NCBI GenBank assembly: GCA_945878965.1
Contig: CAMCUJ010000018.1
Location: 1-11,705 of the forward strand
DNA: 11,705 nt
From: an uncultured Clostridia bacterium
GTDB lineage: Bacteria; Bacillota; Clostridia; Monoglobales; Monoglobaceae
Reading direction: 5' to 3'
Below the pieces are notes generated by a model. That model did not search any database. It saw only the letters and a list, made by a program, of their open reading frames with translations, and was not told where the DNA came from. Below, piece by piece: positions 1 through 6,876 of the stretch; position 1 is the stretch's first letter; each line of letters opens with the position of its first letter. A program made the translations under genes and the position numbers.

Positions 1-800
1 GGTGCATAAAGCGTAACCGCTTCAGGTGTAACCTTAATCTTAGCTTCTGTTCCGTCCTCCAAAACTACGGGAGCTCCGGTATAGCTCGGCTTTACAGATA
101 CGGTTTTAAGCTCATAAACAGGACAGAAAACATCCGCATTGTCAATATCCGTAATTATAAGCTTTAAGGTTTCGCTGTCAGACGGAATTAAATTTCCATC
201 CTTATCGAGAAACTTTATTTCTTCGTTTGTATAAATATCCTCAGCTGCTGATTTGTAATCAAGCACTACAACAGCCTCCGAAATGCGGTCAACAACCGAT
301 GCCGCACCCTTTAAAAGTACACTTGACGGTGTAACCTTAATTTCACCGCCTATATGGTTGCTGTCCGTACTGTTTTTGGTATTTACTGTTATAGGTTTTC
401 TTACCTCAATAATTTTATCTATAGTTACATCAACCGAATACGGCTTTCTTGTAACAATTTCATTATACTCATAAGGAATAACTATATTTATCGGCAGCGA
501 ATGTGTTCCTACCTTTGTAACAGTAGATAAATCCACAGTTGCGGAAATCGCACTCGGGTCAATATTCGCAAGCTTTTTTCGACTGCCCTTGACCTTAAGC
601 TCAAGTGTCTGCGTCTTGTCGTCCACAACCGACAAGCCCAAAGATGCAAGCTTTCCCTGTTCTATATATTGTATCGGTATATCATGTATAGTTACATCAA
701 CTGCCGGATCTACAACTATTATAATATACATCCAAACAAGTATGGCAGCTATAAAGGAGATGATTTTTAAAGTCCAGTTCTTTGAAAAAAAGTTCTTCAT
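1..800 (-). CDS. cdaR: CdaR/YbbR-domain regulator of diadenylate cyclase (3' end outside window)
   Basis: My reading of the minus strand gives 266 uninterrupted codons from ATG at 800-798 to the window edge, so the C-terminus is missing. The N-terminus has a short basic start and one hydrophobic segment (about residues 12-30), a membrane anchor that places the rest outside the cell. After it come at least three beta-rich repeats of the YbbR type, around residues 55-110, 120-200 and 225 onward, each with the family rhythm of a 'VTPSSVLLKG'-like strand (157-165 and again 258-266). YbbR/CdaR proteins bind the membrane cyclase CdaA and tune c-di-AMP synthesis. The start overlaps the cdaA stop as ATGA (797-800), with AGGAG at 809-813, eight bases upstream, so the two are very probably translationally coupled. 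In related genomes glmM often follows; that would lie beyond position 1 and cannot be checked here. Confidence 0.9.
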   Translation of the reverse strand, partial: MKNFFSKNWTLKIISFIAAILVWMYIIIVVDPAVDVTIHDIPIQYIEQGKLASLGLSVVDDKTQTLELKVKGSRKKLANIDPSAISATVDLSTVTKVGTHSLPINIVIPYEYNEIVTRKPYSVDVTIDKIIEVRKPITVNTKNSTDSNHIGGEIKVTPSSVLLKGAASVVDRISEAVVVLDYKSAAEDIYTNEEIKFLDKDGNLIPSDSETLKLIITDIDNADVFCPVYELKTVSVKPSYTGAPVVLEDGTEAKIKVTPEAVTLYA

Positions 801-1645
801 TTTCTTTTCTCCTTTCGCTGAAATATTCCATTTTTACTTCTTGAGTCCTTTTTTGTTTCCAAAAGCTTTGTAAGATTTTTAGCAAGCAATTCTCCGTTTG
901 TATTAACGTTAAGCTCACCGTTTACAGCAATAGAAATATTTCCGGTTTCCTCCGAAACAATGACTACAACCGCATCCGACTCCTCGGACATTCCAAGTCC
1001 TGCTCGATGACGAGTTCCAAGCTCCTTGCTAAGGTTAGGATTCTGCGAAAGCGGAAGGAAACAAGCAGCCGCTGATATCTTATTTTCACGAACTATAACA
1101 GCTCCGTCATGAAGCGGCGTCTTTGGAATAAATATATTAACCAAAAGCTCAGAGCTCACATCAGCATTAAGCTTTATTCCCGTTTCAATAATATCATTAA
1201 GTTTAATTTCACGCTCAATTATTATAAGCGCACCTATTCTTCGCTTAGACATATACTGACAGCTCTTTGCAATCTCAGCTATAGTCTGAGTCTTTTCCTG
1301 TGTACTCTTCTGCTCTTCAAAGTTAAACCACTTTCCCATTGAAGTTCTGCCAATCTGCTCAAGTCCCCGCCTGAACTCAGGCTGAAATACTATAAGTATC
1401 GCAAGTATTCCCACCTGAAGTATATTGCTCAAAAGATAGTGAATAGTATGCAAATCAAGCATATAGCTTACCTGCATAATAATCACAAACACCAAAAGAC
1501 CCTTTACAAGATGCATGGTTCTTGTATCACGTATAAAAACAAGCGCCTTATAAATTGCAAATGAAACCAGCAAAATATCAATTAAATCAGTAAATCTCAG
1601 AAACGAAAATTGATTTAAAATTGTTTGAGTTAATTCATGCCACAA
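797..1645 (-). CDS. cdaA: Membrane diadenylate cyclase CdaA (DisA_N domain)
   Basis: 282 residues, close to the usual CdaA length. It condenses two ATP into cyclic di-AMP, the essential second messenger controlling potassium uptake and wall homeostasis in many Firmicutes. Three hydrophobic segments (about 20-36, 46-63 and 70-88) form the N-terminal membrane part. The cytosolic cyclase domain carries the two signature motifs: LHDGAVIV with D180-G181-A182, and GTRHRAG at 210-216. The basic tail after residue 264 is variable. The start is TTG (1645-1643). A perfect AGGAGGT at 1660-1654, eight bases away, decides this choice, and the first in-frame ATG lies at residue 44, inside the membrane region. 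It lies 118 bases downstream of proS on the same strand with no clear promoter between them, and it overlaps cdaR by four bases. Confidence 0.96.
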   Translation of the reverse strand: MWHELTQTILNQFSFLRFTDLIDILLVSFAIYKALVFIRDTRTMHLVKGLLVFVIIMQVSYMLDLHTIHYLLSNILQVGILAILIVFQPEFRRGLEQIGRTSMGKWFNFEEQKSTQEKTQTIAEIAKSCQYMSKRRIGALIIIEREIKLNDIIETGIKLNADVSSELLVNIFIPKTPLHDGAVIVRENKISAAACFLPLSQNPNLSKELGTRHRAGLGMSEESDAVVVIVSEETGNISIAVNGELNVNTNGELLAKNLTKLLETKKDSRSKNGIFQRKEKRK

Positions 1646-1763
1646 AATAAATTACCTCCTCACAATATTTGCAGAATCAGAATTACGGAGTTAAAATCGT
1701 TTTGTTACACCGGCAACTTGCCGACTGCTCCGTTTCTCATTTCTAATTCCTCATTCCTAACTT
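1646..1763 (-). repeat. Repeat-like intergenic segment between proS and cdaA (palindrome plus heptamer repeats)
   Basis: Directly after the proS stop there are four degenerate 7-base units, read on the minus strand as AAGTTAG, GAATGAG, GAATTAG and AAATGAG (1763-1736). Then come a perfect odd palindrome CGGCAA-C-TTGCCG (1711-1723) and a wider inverted pair ACGGAG/CTCCGT (1685-1690 and 1728-1733) that encloses it. The last bases hold the strong cdaA ribosome site. I see neither a T-run after a hairpin nor a convincing promoter. Short GAATTAG-type tandem heptamers and small palindromes are typical of dispersed intergenic repeats. Whether this one is dispersed needs the genome. Confidence 0.5.
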
Positions 1764-3203
1764 TTAATATGCCTTTCCCCAATAAACCAAAGTCTTGGCA
1801 GGCTTTCCGCAGCAGACACACTTGTCGCTTACGCTTTCCTGCTCAAACGGCATACATCTTGAGGTTGCGGTTGTATCCTCTTTTATCTTTTCCTCGCACT
1901 TAACATCTCCGCACCACATAGCTTTTATAAATCCGCCTTTTTCGGAAACTATCTGCTTAAACTCATCATAAGTCTTAGCTGTACTTGTCTTTTCCTCTCT
2001 TGACTTAAGAGCCGCATCATACATCTGATTATGAATGTTTTCAAGCATTTTTTCAACCTCTTCCTCTATATTATCAAGAGAAACAAAGGTCTTTTCACGG
2101 GTCACACGACTTACAAGAACCGCCTGATTCTTCTCGATATCCTTAGGTCCTATCTCAAGTCTTAGAGGAACACCTCTCATCTCATATTCGCTGAACTTCC
2201 AGCCCGGTGACTTGTCGCTGTCATCAAGCTTAACTCTGAATTTCTTTGAAAGTCTTTCCTTAAGCTCATTTGCCTTATCAAGAACACCCTCCTTATGCTG
2301 TGCAACAGGAATTATTGCAACCTGAACAGGTGCAATTTTCGGCGGAAGCTTAAGTCCTGCATCATCACCGTGAACCATTATTATTGCTCCGATTATTCTT
2401 GTGGATACTCCCCAAGATGTCTGATGCACATACTTAAGCTCATTGTTTACATCTGTATACTGAATTCCGAATGCTTTTGCAAAGCCGTCACCGAAATTAT
2501 GGCTGGTTCCCGACTGAAGCGCCTTTCCGTCATGCATCATACTCTCAATAGTATATGTAGCATTAGCTCCGGCAAACTTCTCCTTATCTGTCTTTCTTCC
2601 CTTAATTACAGGAATAGCAAGCACATTCTCGCAGAAATCCGCATAAACATTAAGCATTCTTATAGTTTCTTCCTGAGCCTCCTCCTCGGTTGCATGTGCT
2701 GTATGACCCTCCTGCCACAAAAATTCAGCAGTTCTTAAAAACGGTCTTGTGGTCTTTTCCCATCTTACAACACTGCACCACTGGTTATAAAGCTTTGGCA
2801 AATCTCTGTATGAATGTATAACATTTGAATAATGCTCGCAAAACAGCGTTTCCGATGTAGGTCTTACGCAAAGACGCTCCGAAAGCTCCTCCGAGCCTCC
2901 GTGAGTTACCCATGCAACCTCAGGTGCAAAGCCCTCTACATGGTCTTTCTCTCTCTGAAGCAGACTCTCAGGTATAAACATCGGCATATATACATTCTCA
3001 TGTCCAAGCTCCTTGAATTTCGCATCAAGAGTTTTCTGAATATTCTCCCATATAGCATATCCGTAAGGCTGGATTACCATACAGCCTCTTACTCCCGAAT
3101 ACTCAACAAGCTGTGCTTTTTTTATTATATCCGTGTACCATTGAGCAAAATCTTCACTCATTGATGTAATTTCTTCAACCATCTTTTTATCTTTCTTCGA
3201 CAA
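1764..3203 (-). CDS. proS: Prolyl-tRNA synthetase, type 3 (eukaryote/archaea-like) with C-terminal zinc domain
   Basis: Charges tRNA-Pro with proline in the cytosol. With the start chosen here the protein has 479 residues, the normal size of the short ProS form that lacks the bacterial editing insertion. Class II motifs are clear: RPTSE (114-118), [15 protein letters not shown] (153-167, motif 2) and [17 protein letters not shown] (265-281, motif 3). The anticodon-binding domain follows ([11 protein letters not shown], about 290-300). The C-terminal domain has Cys431, Cys436, Cys462 and Cys464/465 as likely zinc ligands, and the chain ends in the family-typical tyrosine. The reading frame stays open 16 codons further upstream, but the family start ([12 protein letters not shown]) matches a TTG at 3203-3201 with AAAGGA at 3218-3213, nine bases away. 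It is first in a probable operon with cdaA and cdaR and has a near-consensus promoter. Confidence 0.95.
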   Translation of the reverse strand: MSKKDKKMVEEITSMSEDFAQWYTDIIKKAQLVEYSGVRGCMVIQPYGYAIWENIQKTLDAKFKELGHENVYMPMFIPESLLQREKDHVEGFAPEVAWVTHGGSEELSERLCVRPTSETLFCEHYSNVIHSYRDLPKLYNQWCSVVRWEKTTRPFLRTAEFLWQEGHTAHATEEEAQEETIRMLNVYADFCENVLAIPVIKGRKTDKEKFAGANATYTIESMMHDGKALQSGTSHNFGDGFAKAFGIQYTDVNNELKYVHQTSWGVSTRIIGAIIMVHGDDAGLKLPPKIAPVQVAIIPVAQHKEGVLDKANELKERLSKKFRVKLDDSDKSPGWKFSEYEMRGVPLRLEIGPKDIEKNQAVLVSRVTREKTFVSLDNIEEEVEKMLENIHNQMYDAALKSREEKTSTAKTYDEFKQIVSEKGGFIKAMWCGDVKCEEKIKEDTTATSRCMPFEQESVSDKCVCCGKPAKTLVYWGKAY

Positions 3204-3269
3204 AACAAACCATCCTTTCAGTTTTCGACAAAGCAAGGGATAAATTATCAAAATATAAACTGAATTTGA

Positions 3270-3295
3270 ATTTAATCCTATATCCCCGATTAAAT
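3270..3295 (-). other. Small AT-rich stem-loop in the proS leader
   Basis: ATTTAATC (3270-3277) and GATTAAAT (3288-3295) are exact reverse complements around a 10-base loop that is GGGGATATAG on the transcribed strand. There is no T-run after it, so it does not look like a terminator. Function unknown, and chance is possible in such AT-rich DNA. Confidence 0.35.
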
Positions 3296-3317
3296 CTATT
3301 ATTACATATACTATTAT

Positions 3318-3346
3318 AGTATAAAATAAATTTAATTCACTGTCAA
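3318..3346 (-). promoter_or_regulatory. SigA-type promoter of proS
   Basis: On the minus strand, TTGACA (3346-3341), a 17-base spacer and TATACT (3323-3318): a perfect -35 and a 5/6 -10 at optimal spacing. It would start transcription near 3311 and leave a leader of about 108 bases before the TTG start. That leader is too short for a T-box, but it holds an 8-base inverted repeat (3270-3277 and 3288-3295). Confidence 0.75.
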
Positions 3347-3378
3347 GTATTTGGTTATAATTATTTTATAAGAAGTCT

Positions 3379-3406
3379 TGATTTTTTCTCTAACTATGCT
3401 ATAATA
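3379..3406 (+). promoter_or_regulatory. Promoter of the polysaccharide deacetylase gene
   Basis: TTGATT (3379-3384), a 16-base spacer and a perfect TATAAT (3401-3406), with TG one base before the -10 (extended -10, TGC-TATAAT). It lies about 60 bases upstream of the deacetylase start and back-to-back with the proS promoter. The two -35 boxes are about 30 bases apart. Confidence 0.7.
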
Positions 3407-3462
3407 AATACATAGTATAGAATACACAAAATTTTTATTAACTATTAGGAGATGTTTTTAAA

Positions 3463-4314
3463 ATGAAACCTAACTATAATAAAAACAACGAAAGGACTAA
3501 TATGTCAAAAACACGCCGAAAATCTTATAAAAAGACTAAATTACAAAAAAGGCTTGCATTTATAATTTCATTGGCATTAATAATTTTGATTTCGGGACTT
3601 GGAATTTACATATATCAAAGAAATAACAATTCCGATATTCCGCCTGAAAATGTTTATGCCTCGGCAGACACTGAAAATACGGAAAATCCCGAAGCTGAGA
3701 GCTTAGATACTCCAAATCACGGAAGTGACAAGGTTGCATATCTTACATTTGATGACGGGCCGTCAAGCGTTGTAACTCCTCAAATTCTTGACATATTAAA
3801 AAGCTACAAAATAAAAGCTACTTTTTTTGTTCTCGGACTGGAGGCTGAAAGAAATCCTGAGCTTTTAAAGAGAATTTATAACGAGGGTCATAAAATTGCA
3901 AATCACAGTTATTCGCATAACTATAAGCATATTTATTCATCTGTTGAAGCACTTTTGAATGAGATAAATCAAACCAATGCCATAATAGATGAAGCTCTCG
4001 GCTTTTACTATGGAAACACAGTTTTCAGATTTCCGGGCGGTTCATTTGAAAAGGCCGACTGCTTCAAGCAATCAGTTAAAGAAATGGGATTTAAGTATGT
4101 AGACTGGAATTGTCTTGGAAGTGACGCAGTTTCAGGAACAAAAACCGCAGATGAAATATTAAGCTCAACAATTGATACATCAATTAATAAAAATCCCGTT
4201 ACAATTCTGCTTCACGACACCAACGCAAAGCAGACAACGGCAGACGCACTTCCGGCAATTATCGAATATTTTATAAATGAGGGTTATGAGTTTAAAACAA
4301 TTGATAATAATTAA
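3463..4314 (+). CDS. Membrane-anchored polysaccharide deacetylase (NodB domain, CE4 family)
   Basis: 283 residues: a lysine/arginine-rich cytosolic tail, one membrane segment (about 31-50), a polar Asn/Glu-rich linker (52-88) and a NodB domain (about 90-280) outside the cell. All CE4 motifs are present: TFDDGP (95-100, with the general-base and metal Asp), HSYSH (148-152, metal His pair), RFPGG (189-193), DW (214-215) and LLHD (249-252). The family removes acetyl groups from GlcNAc polymers. A peptidoglycan substrate is most likely, but that is inferred, since chitin-oligosaccharide or xylan enzymes share the motifs. ATG 3463 has AGGAGA at 3447-3452, ten bases away. A second start at 3502 (residue 14) also has a good AAAGGA site (3491-3496), so the N-terminus is uncertain. 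Followed after 24 bases by a small membrane protein gene. Confidence 0.92.
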   Translation: MKPNYNKNNERTNMSKTRRKSYKKTKLQKRLAFIISLALIILISGLGIYIYQRNNNSDIPPENVYASADTENTENPEAESLDTPNHGSDKVAYLTFDDGPSSVVTPQILDILKSYKIKATFFVLGLEAERNPELLKRIYNEGHKIANHSYSHNYKHIYSSVEALLNEINQTNAIIDEALGFYYGNTVFRFPGGSFEKADCFKQSVKEMGFKYVDWNCLGSDAVSGTKTADEILSSTIDTSINKNPVTILLHDTNAKQTTADALPAIIEYFINEGYEFKTIDNN

Positions 4315-4338
4315 CTTAAATATGAAAGGAAAAAAATT

Positions 4339-4833
4339 ATGAACGATGCAACGATAACAGGATTTATTTTCGCTACATTTTTTACCGTGGGAGGTATTCT
4401 TGCATTTATCTCCTACATTATTTCAGCAGTCTGTCTGCATAAAATAGCGGTAAGAAACGATATAAACCCTGCATGGATAGCCTATATTCCGATTTTACAA
4501 TTCTTTATCATAGGAAAGGCTATTGAAGAATACAGCGTATTTGGCTATAGAATCCCGAAAACTCAGTGGACTATATTCATAGTTATAGTGCTTAAATACC
4601 TAACCACTTTGATTCCCCACTTCGGTATTATACTTGGAATTATAGTAACCGCCTTATGGGTACTGTTTTTGCACAAATTCTTTTATTTGTTTGATTCACG
4701 CCGCGCATTTTTATATGCACTTCTTTGCATACTCGGAGATGTACTCGTGAACATACCTCTTATAATTTTATTGATAATTCTTCGTGACAAAACGATGGTA
4801 AATTCACCGGCAACCTATGAATACCCGTTTTAA
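4339..4833 (+). CDS. Small multi-pass membrane protein, DUF5684-like
   Basis: 164 residues, four to five hydrophobic segments (about 7-33, 47-61, 76-94, 97-117 and 122-148) and short charged loops. The piece NDINPAWIAYIPILQFFIIGK (40-60) follows the pattern 'N..PAW.A.IPI...y...k' seen in small Firmicutes membrane proteins of the DUF5684 type, whose function is not known. There is no catalytic motif and no signal peptide apart from the first membrane segment. AAGGA at 4326-4330, eight bases before ATG, supports the start. It lies 24 bases after the deacetylase gene and before a strong terminator, so the two are probably one transcript. A link to cell-envelope work is inferred from that neighbour only. 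Confidence 0.8.
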   Translation: MNDATITGFIFATFFTVGGILAFISYIISAVCLHKIAVRNDINPAWIAYIPILQFFIIGKAIEEYSVFGYRIPKTQWTIFIVIVLKYLTTLIPHFGIILGIIVTALWVLFLHKFFYLFDSRRAFLYALLCILGDVLVNIPLIILLIILRDKTMVNSPATYEYPF

Positions 4834-4837
4834 TTAC

Positions 4838-4880
4838 AAAAATCATACGGTCGGATATAAAGTCTGACTGTATGATTTTT
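4838..4880 (+). terminator. Strong intrinsic terminator ending the deacetylase/membrane protein operon
   Basis: The arms 4838-4855 and 4863-4880 pair over 18 positions, with two G-U pairs as the only deviations, around a 7-base loop. The stem starts in an A-run and ends in a T-run (ATTTTT, 4875-4880). Because both ends are A/T runs, it could also stop transcription arriving on the minus strand from ytxC. Confidence 0.85.
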
Positions 4881-4906
4881 CATTTTATTTCTATTTTAAA
4901 TTTTCG

Positions 4907-5000
4907 CCGATAATTTTTGCCGTTACGCTTGTCGGCGTTAGCCGACCAATACTGCTTCATTTGCCGCCGATAGGCGAGCAAGATAAAGAGAACGTTGCTC
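4907..5000. repeat. Palindrome-rich intergenic segment downstream of ytxC
   Basis: This stretch, less AT-rich than its surroundings, holds three small inverted repeats: GTCGGC-GTTA-GCCGAC (4931-4946, perfect 6-base arms), GCCGATAGGCG-type complementarity (about 4964-4975), and GAGCAA/TTGCTC (4976-4981 and 4995-5000), which reaches the ytxC stop codon. No T-run follows on the minus strand, so it is not a standard terminator. It may be a REP-like element. It shares a GTTAC...CGGC...GCCGA...CTGCT layout with the proS-cdaA intergenic element. Confidence 0.4.
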
Positions 5001-5829
5001 AGATGTCTTTAAGTCGGTTATTGCAAAGCTCGCAGCCCTTGCAAATTATAAGTCTGTCCCCGAATATCTCGGATATGGTCTTGATAAGCTCCGAATTTTC
5101 TATCCTGCACGATTTATGAAGCATTATTTTCTTCGGAACCAATGCTATCAGCGTACTTATAAGCAAATCATCATAATTTATATCTGTTAAAAGATTTTCT
5201 TCAATAAACTCCTTTATACATACATCAGAAATATCGGTTTCAAACCTGTTATAAAACCTGTACTTCTTATCCTTGTCAACTATAATATGCAAAAAGTCCA
5301 TTTCCGATGGCTGAATTTCTATAAATCTTTTTATAAGTGCTATAAATTCCTCATACTCTCTGAGTACAAGCAAATCATCAACACTGTCCTCCACAATGTC
5401 GCTTAAATATCCCCAGTATTCCTTTATCCTGAACCGTACAAAGCCGTCCACATAAATCCTGTCATAGCTTTCAAAATGCTCCGATAAGCTGCTTTTTATT
5501 ACCGCTCTGAAATAGTCCTTGTGCGAATTTTCAAGTCTTGATTTTGCCTCTTCAAAAAACATCCTTCTGTCCTGAAGCGGAAACTCCCGAAAATCACAGT
5601 TAATTATCTGCCCGAGCAGCTTTTTCTCATATTTATTAATAATCCAGCGTGACATTATATCATAAAGCTTGGATTTATCTTCATCATTAAGTGTAAGCTT
5701 AATCTCCTTTATAGTATCTTCATCTCTTTCAAAGCTGATTTTACATATTCTGTCCGATAAAGCCGACTTAAGCATCATATTTTTTATCTGCGACAAATCT
5801 CCGCCGCAGCCTATAGTTAAAGTTTGCAC
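4999..5829 (-). CDS. ytxC: YtxC-family sporulation protein
   Basis: 276 residues, the usual YtxC length. I recognise the family mainly by its central block: DGFVRFRIKEYWGYL (128-142), then SVDDLL (149-154) and REYEEFIALIKRF (157-169), which matches 'DGF..FRL..Y...L...V...V...REYEEFI.LL.YF'. The C-terminus has a small cysteine cluster, CKGCELC (263-269), possibly metal-binding. The family is annotated as putative sporulation proteins from Bacillus; its biochemical role is not known. No signal peptide or membrane segment is visible, so a cytosolic location is likely. The start is GTG (5829-5827), with AGGGAG about ten bases upstream. It lies 61 bases downstream of the GME-fold gene on the same strand, so the two may be co-transcribed. 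Confidence 0.85.
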   Translation of the reverse strand: MQTLTIGCGGDLSQIKNMMLKSALSDRICKISFERDEDTIKEIKLTLNDEDKSKLYDIMSRWIINKYEKKLLGQIINCDFREFPLQDRRMFFEEAKSRLENSHKDYFRAVIKSSLSEHFESYDRIYVDGFVRFRIKEYWGYLSDIVEDSVDDLLVLREYEEFIALIKRFIEIQPSEMDFLHIIVDKDKKYRFYNRFETDISDVCIKEFIEENLLTDINYDDLLISTLIALVPKKIMLHKSCRIENSELIKTISEIFGDRLIICKGCELCNNRLKDI

Positions 5830-5890
5830 AAAAATACCACTCCCTCTCAGGTATTATCGTCAAAACCCCTACAAGATATACATATCAGAA

Positions 5891-6589
5891 CTATATCTCA
5901 ATTATACTTCCGTAATCCCATAATTTATTCTCACTCAAAGAAACAATCTTCAAATCCGAATTTTCATTTATAAATCTGCAAATTTCATCATACTGAGGAT
6001 GCCTTTTTATATCTCCGCAAAATAACAGATTATTATTAACAATTCCGCTTGCACCGCCTATAAATCCGTATGGAAACTCACAAAGTCCCACACTGCCCGC
6101 CTTAATCTCACAAACGTTGATTTTCACAGCTTTCATAGTCCTTGCAATTCCGCTGTCCTCAGTAATTACCGCATTATCCGATACAATACAGATGTTGCAT
6201 TTACTGTAGCCCTGATTTATATGTATAATCCTGTAATCATTTTTTTCATAATAATCTATTATATTTTTATCTGCATATTTGGTATTACAAAAAATATTTT
6301 TTCCGACTCTTGCTATATTGTATGCAACGTGGCTTGTATATGTACCGCCGTTTACGGAATTGCCCTTAATAACCTCAATGTGCGGTGAAAGAATTTCTTT
6401 ATAATATTCAAAACAGCAAGGCTCAGCATACACTCTGTCATCGCTTACCTTATGAATTTGCAAATCCGGATGCGTATTAAGCGGAGCATATATTTTACTG
6501 CAATCGAATGATTTAATAGTATTATTATCAATTATTTTAATATTATCAGCCATTTCGCTGTCCATATTTTTGTCTATAACTACAGGCAT
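5891..6589 (-). CDS. DUF6873-like predicted GME-fold protein (possible guanidino-modifying-type enzyme)
   Basis: 232 residues, no signal peptide or membrane segment. Conserved-looking blocks in order: NTHPDLQIH (38-46), YTSHVAYNIARVG (84-96), NQGYSKCNICIV (125-136), TEDSGIA (143-149), YGFIGGASG (174-182), CGDIKRHPQY (191-200) and WDYGSII (224-230). This order fits the uncharacterised DUF6873 family, which is described as having the five-bladed fold of arginine deiminase and amidinotransferases. The invariant-looking His, Asp and Cys residues in these blocks are candidate active-site residues, but which of them catalyse, and on what substrate, is unknown. I assigned the family from memory of its motifs. 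ATG 6589 has GAGGTGAT about six bases upstream. It is the first gene before ytxC. Confidence 0.75.
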   Translation of the reverse strand: MPVVIDKNMDSEMADNIKIIDNNTIKSFDCSKIYAPLNTHPDLQIHKVSDDRVYAEPCCFEYYKEILSPHIEVIKGNSVNGGTYTSHVAYNIARVGKNIFCNTKYADKNIIDYYEKNDYRIIHINQGYSKCNICIVSDNAVITEDSGIARTMKAVKINVCEIKAGSVGLCEFPYGFIGGASGIVNNNLLFCGDIKRHPQYDEICRFINENSDLKIVSLSENKLWDYGSIIEI

Positions 6590-6630
6590 AAGCTATCACC
6601 TCATATTATTAATGCAGCTATTTTTTGCTA

Positions 6631-6646
6631 TGCAGAAAATACTGCA
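6631..6646. promoter_or_regulatory. Possible operator palindrome upstream of the GME-fold gene
   Basis: TGCAG-AAAATA-CTGCA (6631-6646) is a perfect inverted repeat with 5-base arms, 42 bases from the ATG at 6589. Another TGCAG lies at 6613-6617, and the 9-mer CTGCAATCA occurs twice (6642-6650 and 6712-6720). The arrangement could bind a dimeric repressor. The arms are short, so this is only suggestive. Confidence 0.3.
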
Positions 6647-6660
6647 ATCATTTCATCTAT

Positions 6661-6689
6661 GTGACCATATCAAATATTTATCATATAAT
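6661..6689 (+). promoter_or_regulatory. Possible promoter for the cysteine-containing small gene
   Basis: GTGACC (6661-6666, 4/6 match to TTGACA), a 17-base spacer and a perfect TATAAT (6684-6689). Transcription from here would give a leader of about 180 bases carrying the stem-loops at 6719-6747 and 6758-6798. I found no better promoter closer to the gene. Confidence 0.45.
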
Positions 6690-6718
6690 TAAAGTAAGAG
6701 AAAATTTTACTCTGCAAT

Positions 6719-6798
6719 CAGCTTGAAACAATTTATGTTTTAAGTTGTTAATATATATTAAGGCGTATCTTAAGATAAATTCTTCTGATACGCCTTAA
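6719..6798 (+). promoter_or_regulatory. Structured upstream region: two long stem-loops and a palindrome
   Basis: Stem 1: CAGCTTGAAACA (6719-6730) pairs with TGTTTTAAGTTG (6736-6747) over 12 positions including two G-U pairs, loop ATTTA. Next is a perfect 14-base palindrome TTAATATATATTAA (6748-6761). Stem 2: TTAAGGCGTATC (6758-6769) pairs exactly with GATACGCCTTAA (6787-6798), with an inner AAGA/TCTT pair. After stem 2 comes AATTTTATT, a weak T-run, so it may be an imperfect terminator or attenuator. It matches no riboswitch class that I recognise. It could be the leader of the small gene, or a separate short RNA ending near 6810. Confidence 0.5.
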
Positions 6799-6876
6799 AA
6801 TTTTATTAATGAATACAAATCGGGTTTTGTGAAAAACTAAACACATATTTTTTAACATTCAAAGGAGGAGTCCAAA

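Noticed and set aside
589..918. Open frames on both strands around the cdaA/cdaR junction
   Set aside because: They overlap two recognised genes in other frames and lack family features.
2295..2738. 147-codon plus-strand open frame
   Set aside because: Lies entirely antisense to proS, has no ribosome site, and gives an improbable Cys/Ser-rich sequence. It is a shadow of the real gene.
3204..3251. 16-codon N-terminal extension of ProS from an upstream ATG
   Set aside because: The family N-terminus begins at the TTG at 3203, which has a ribosome site; the extension resembles leader sequence.
3204..3310. T-box leader controlling proS
   Set aside because: The predicted leader is only about 108 bases, and I see no T-box sequence and no terminator hairpin with a T-run.
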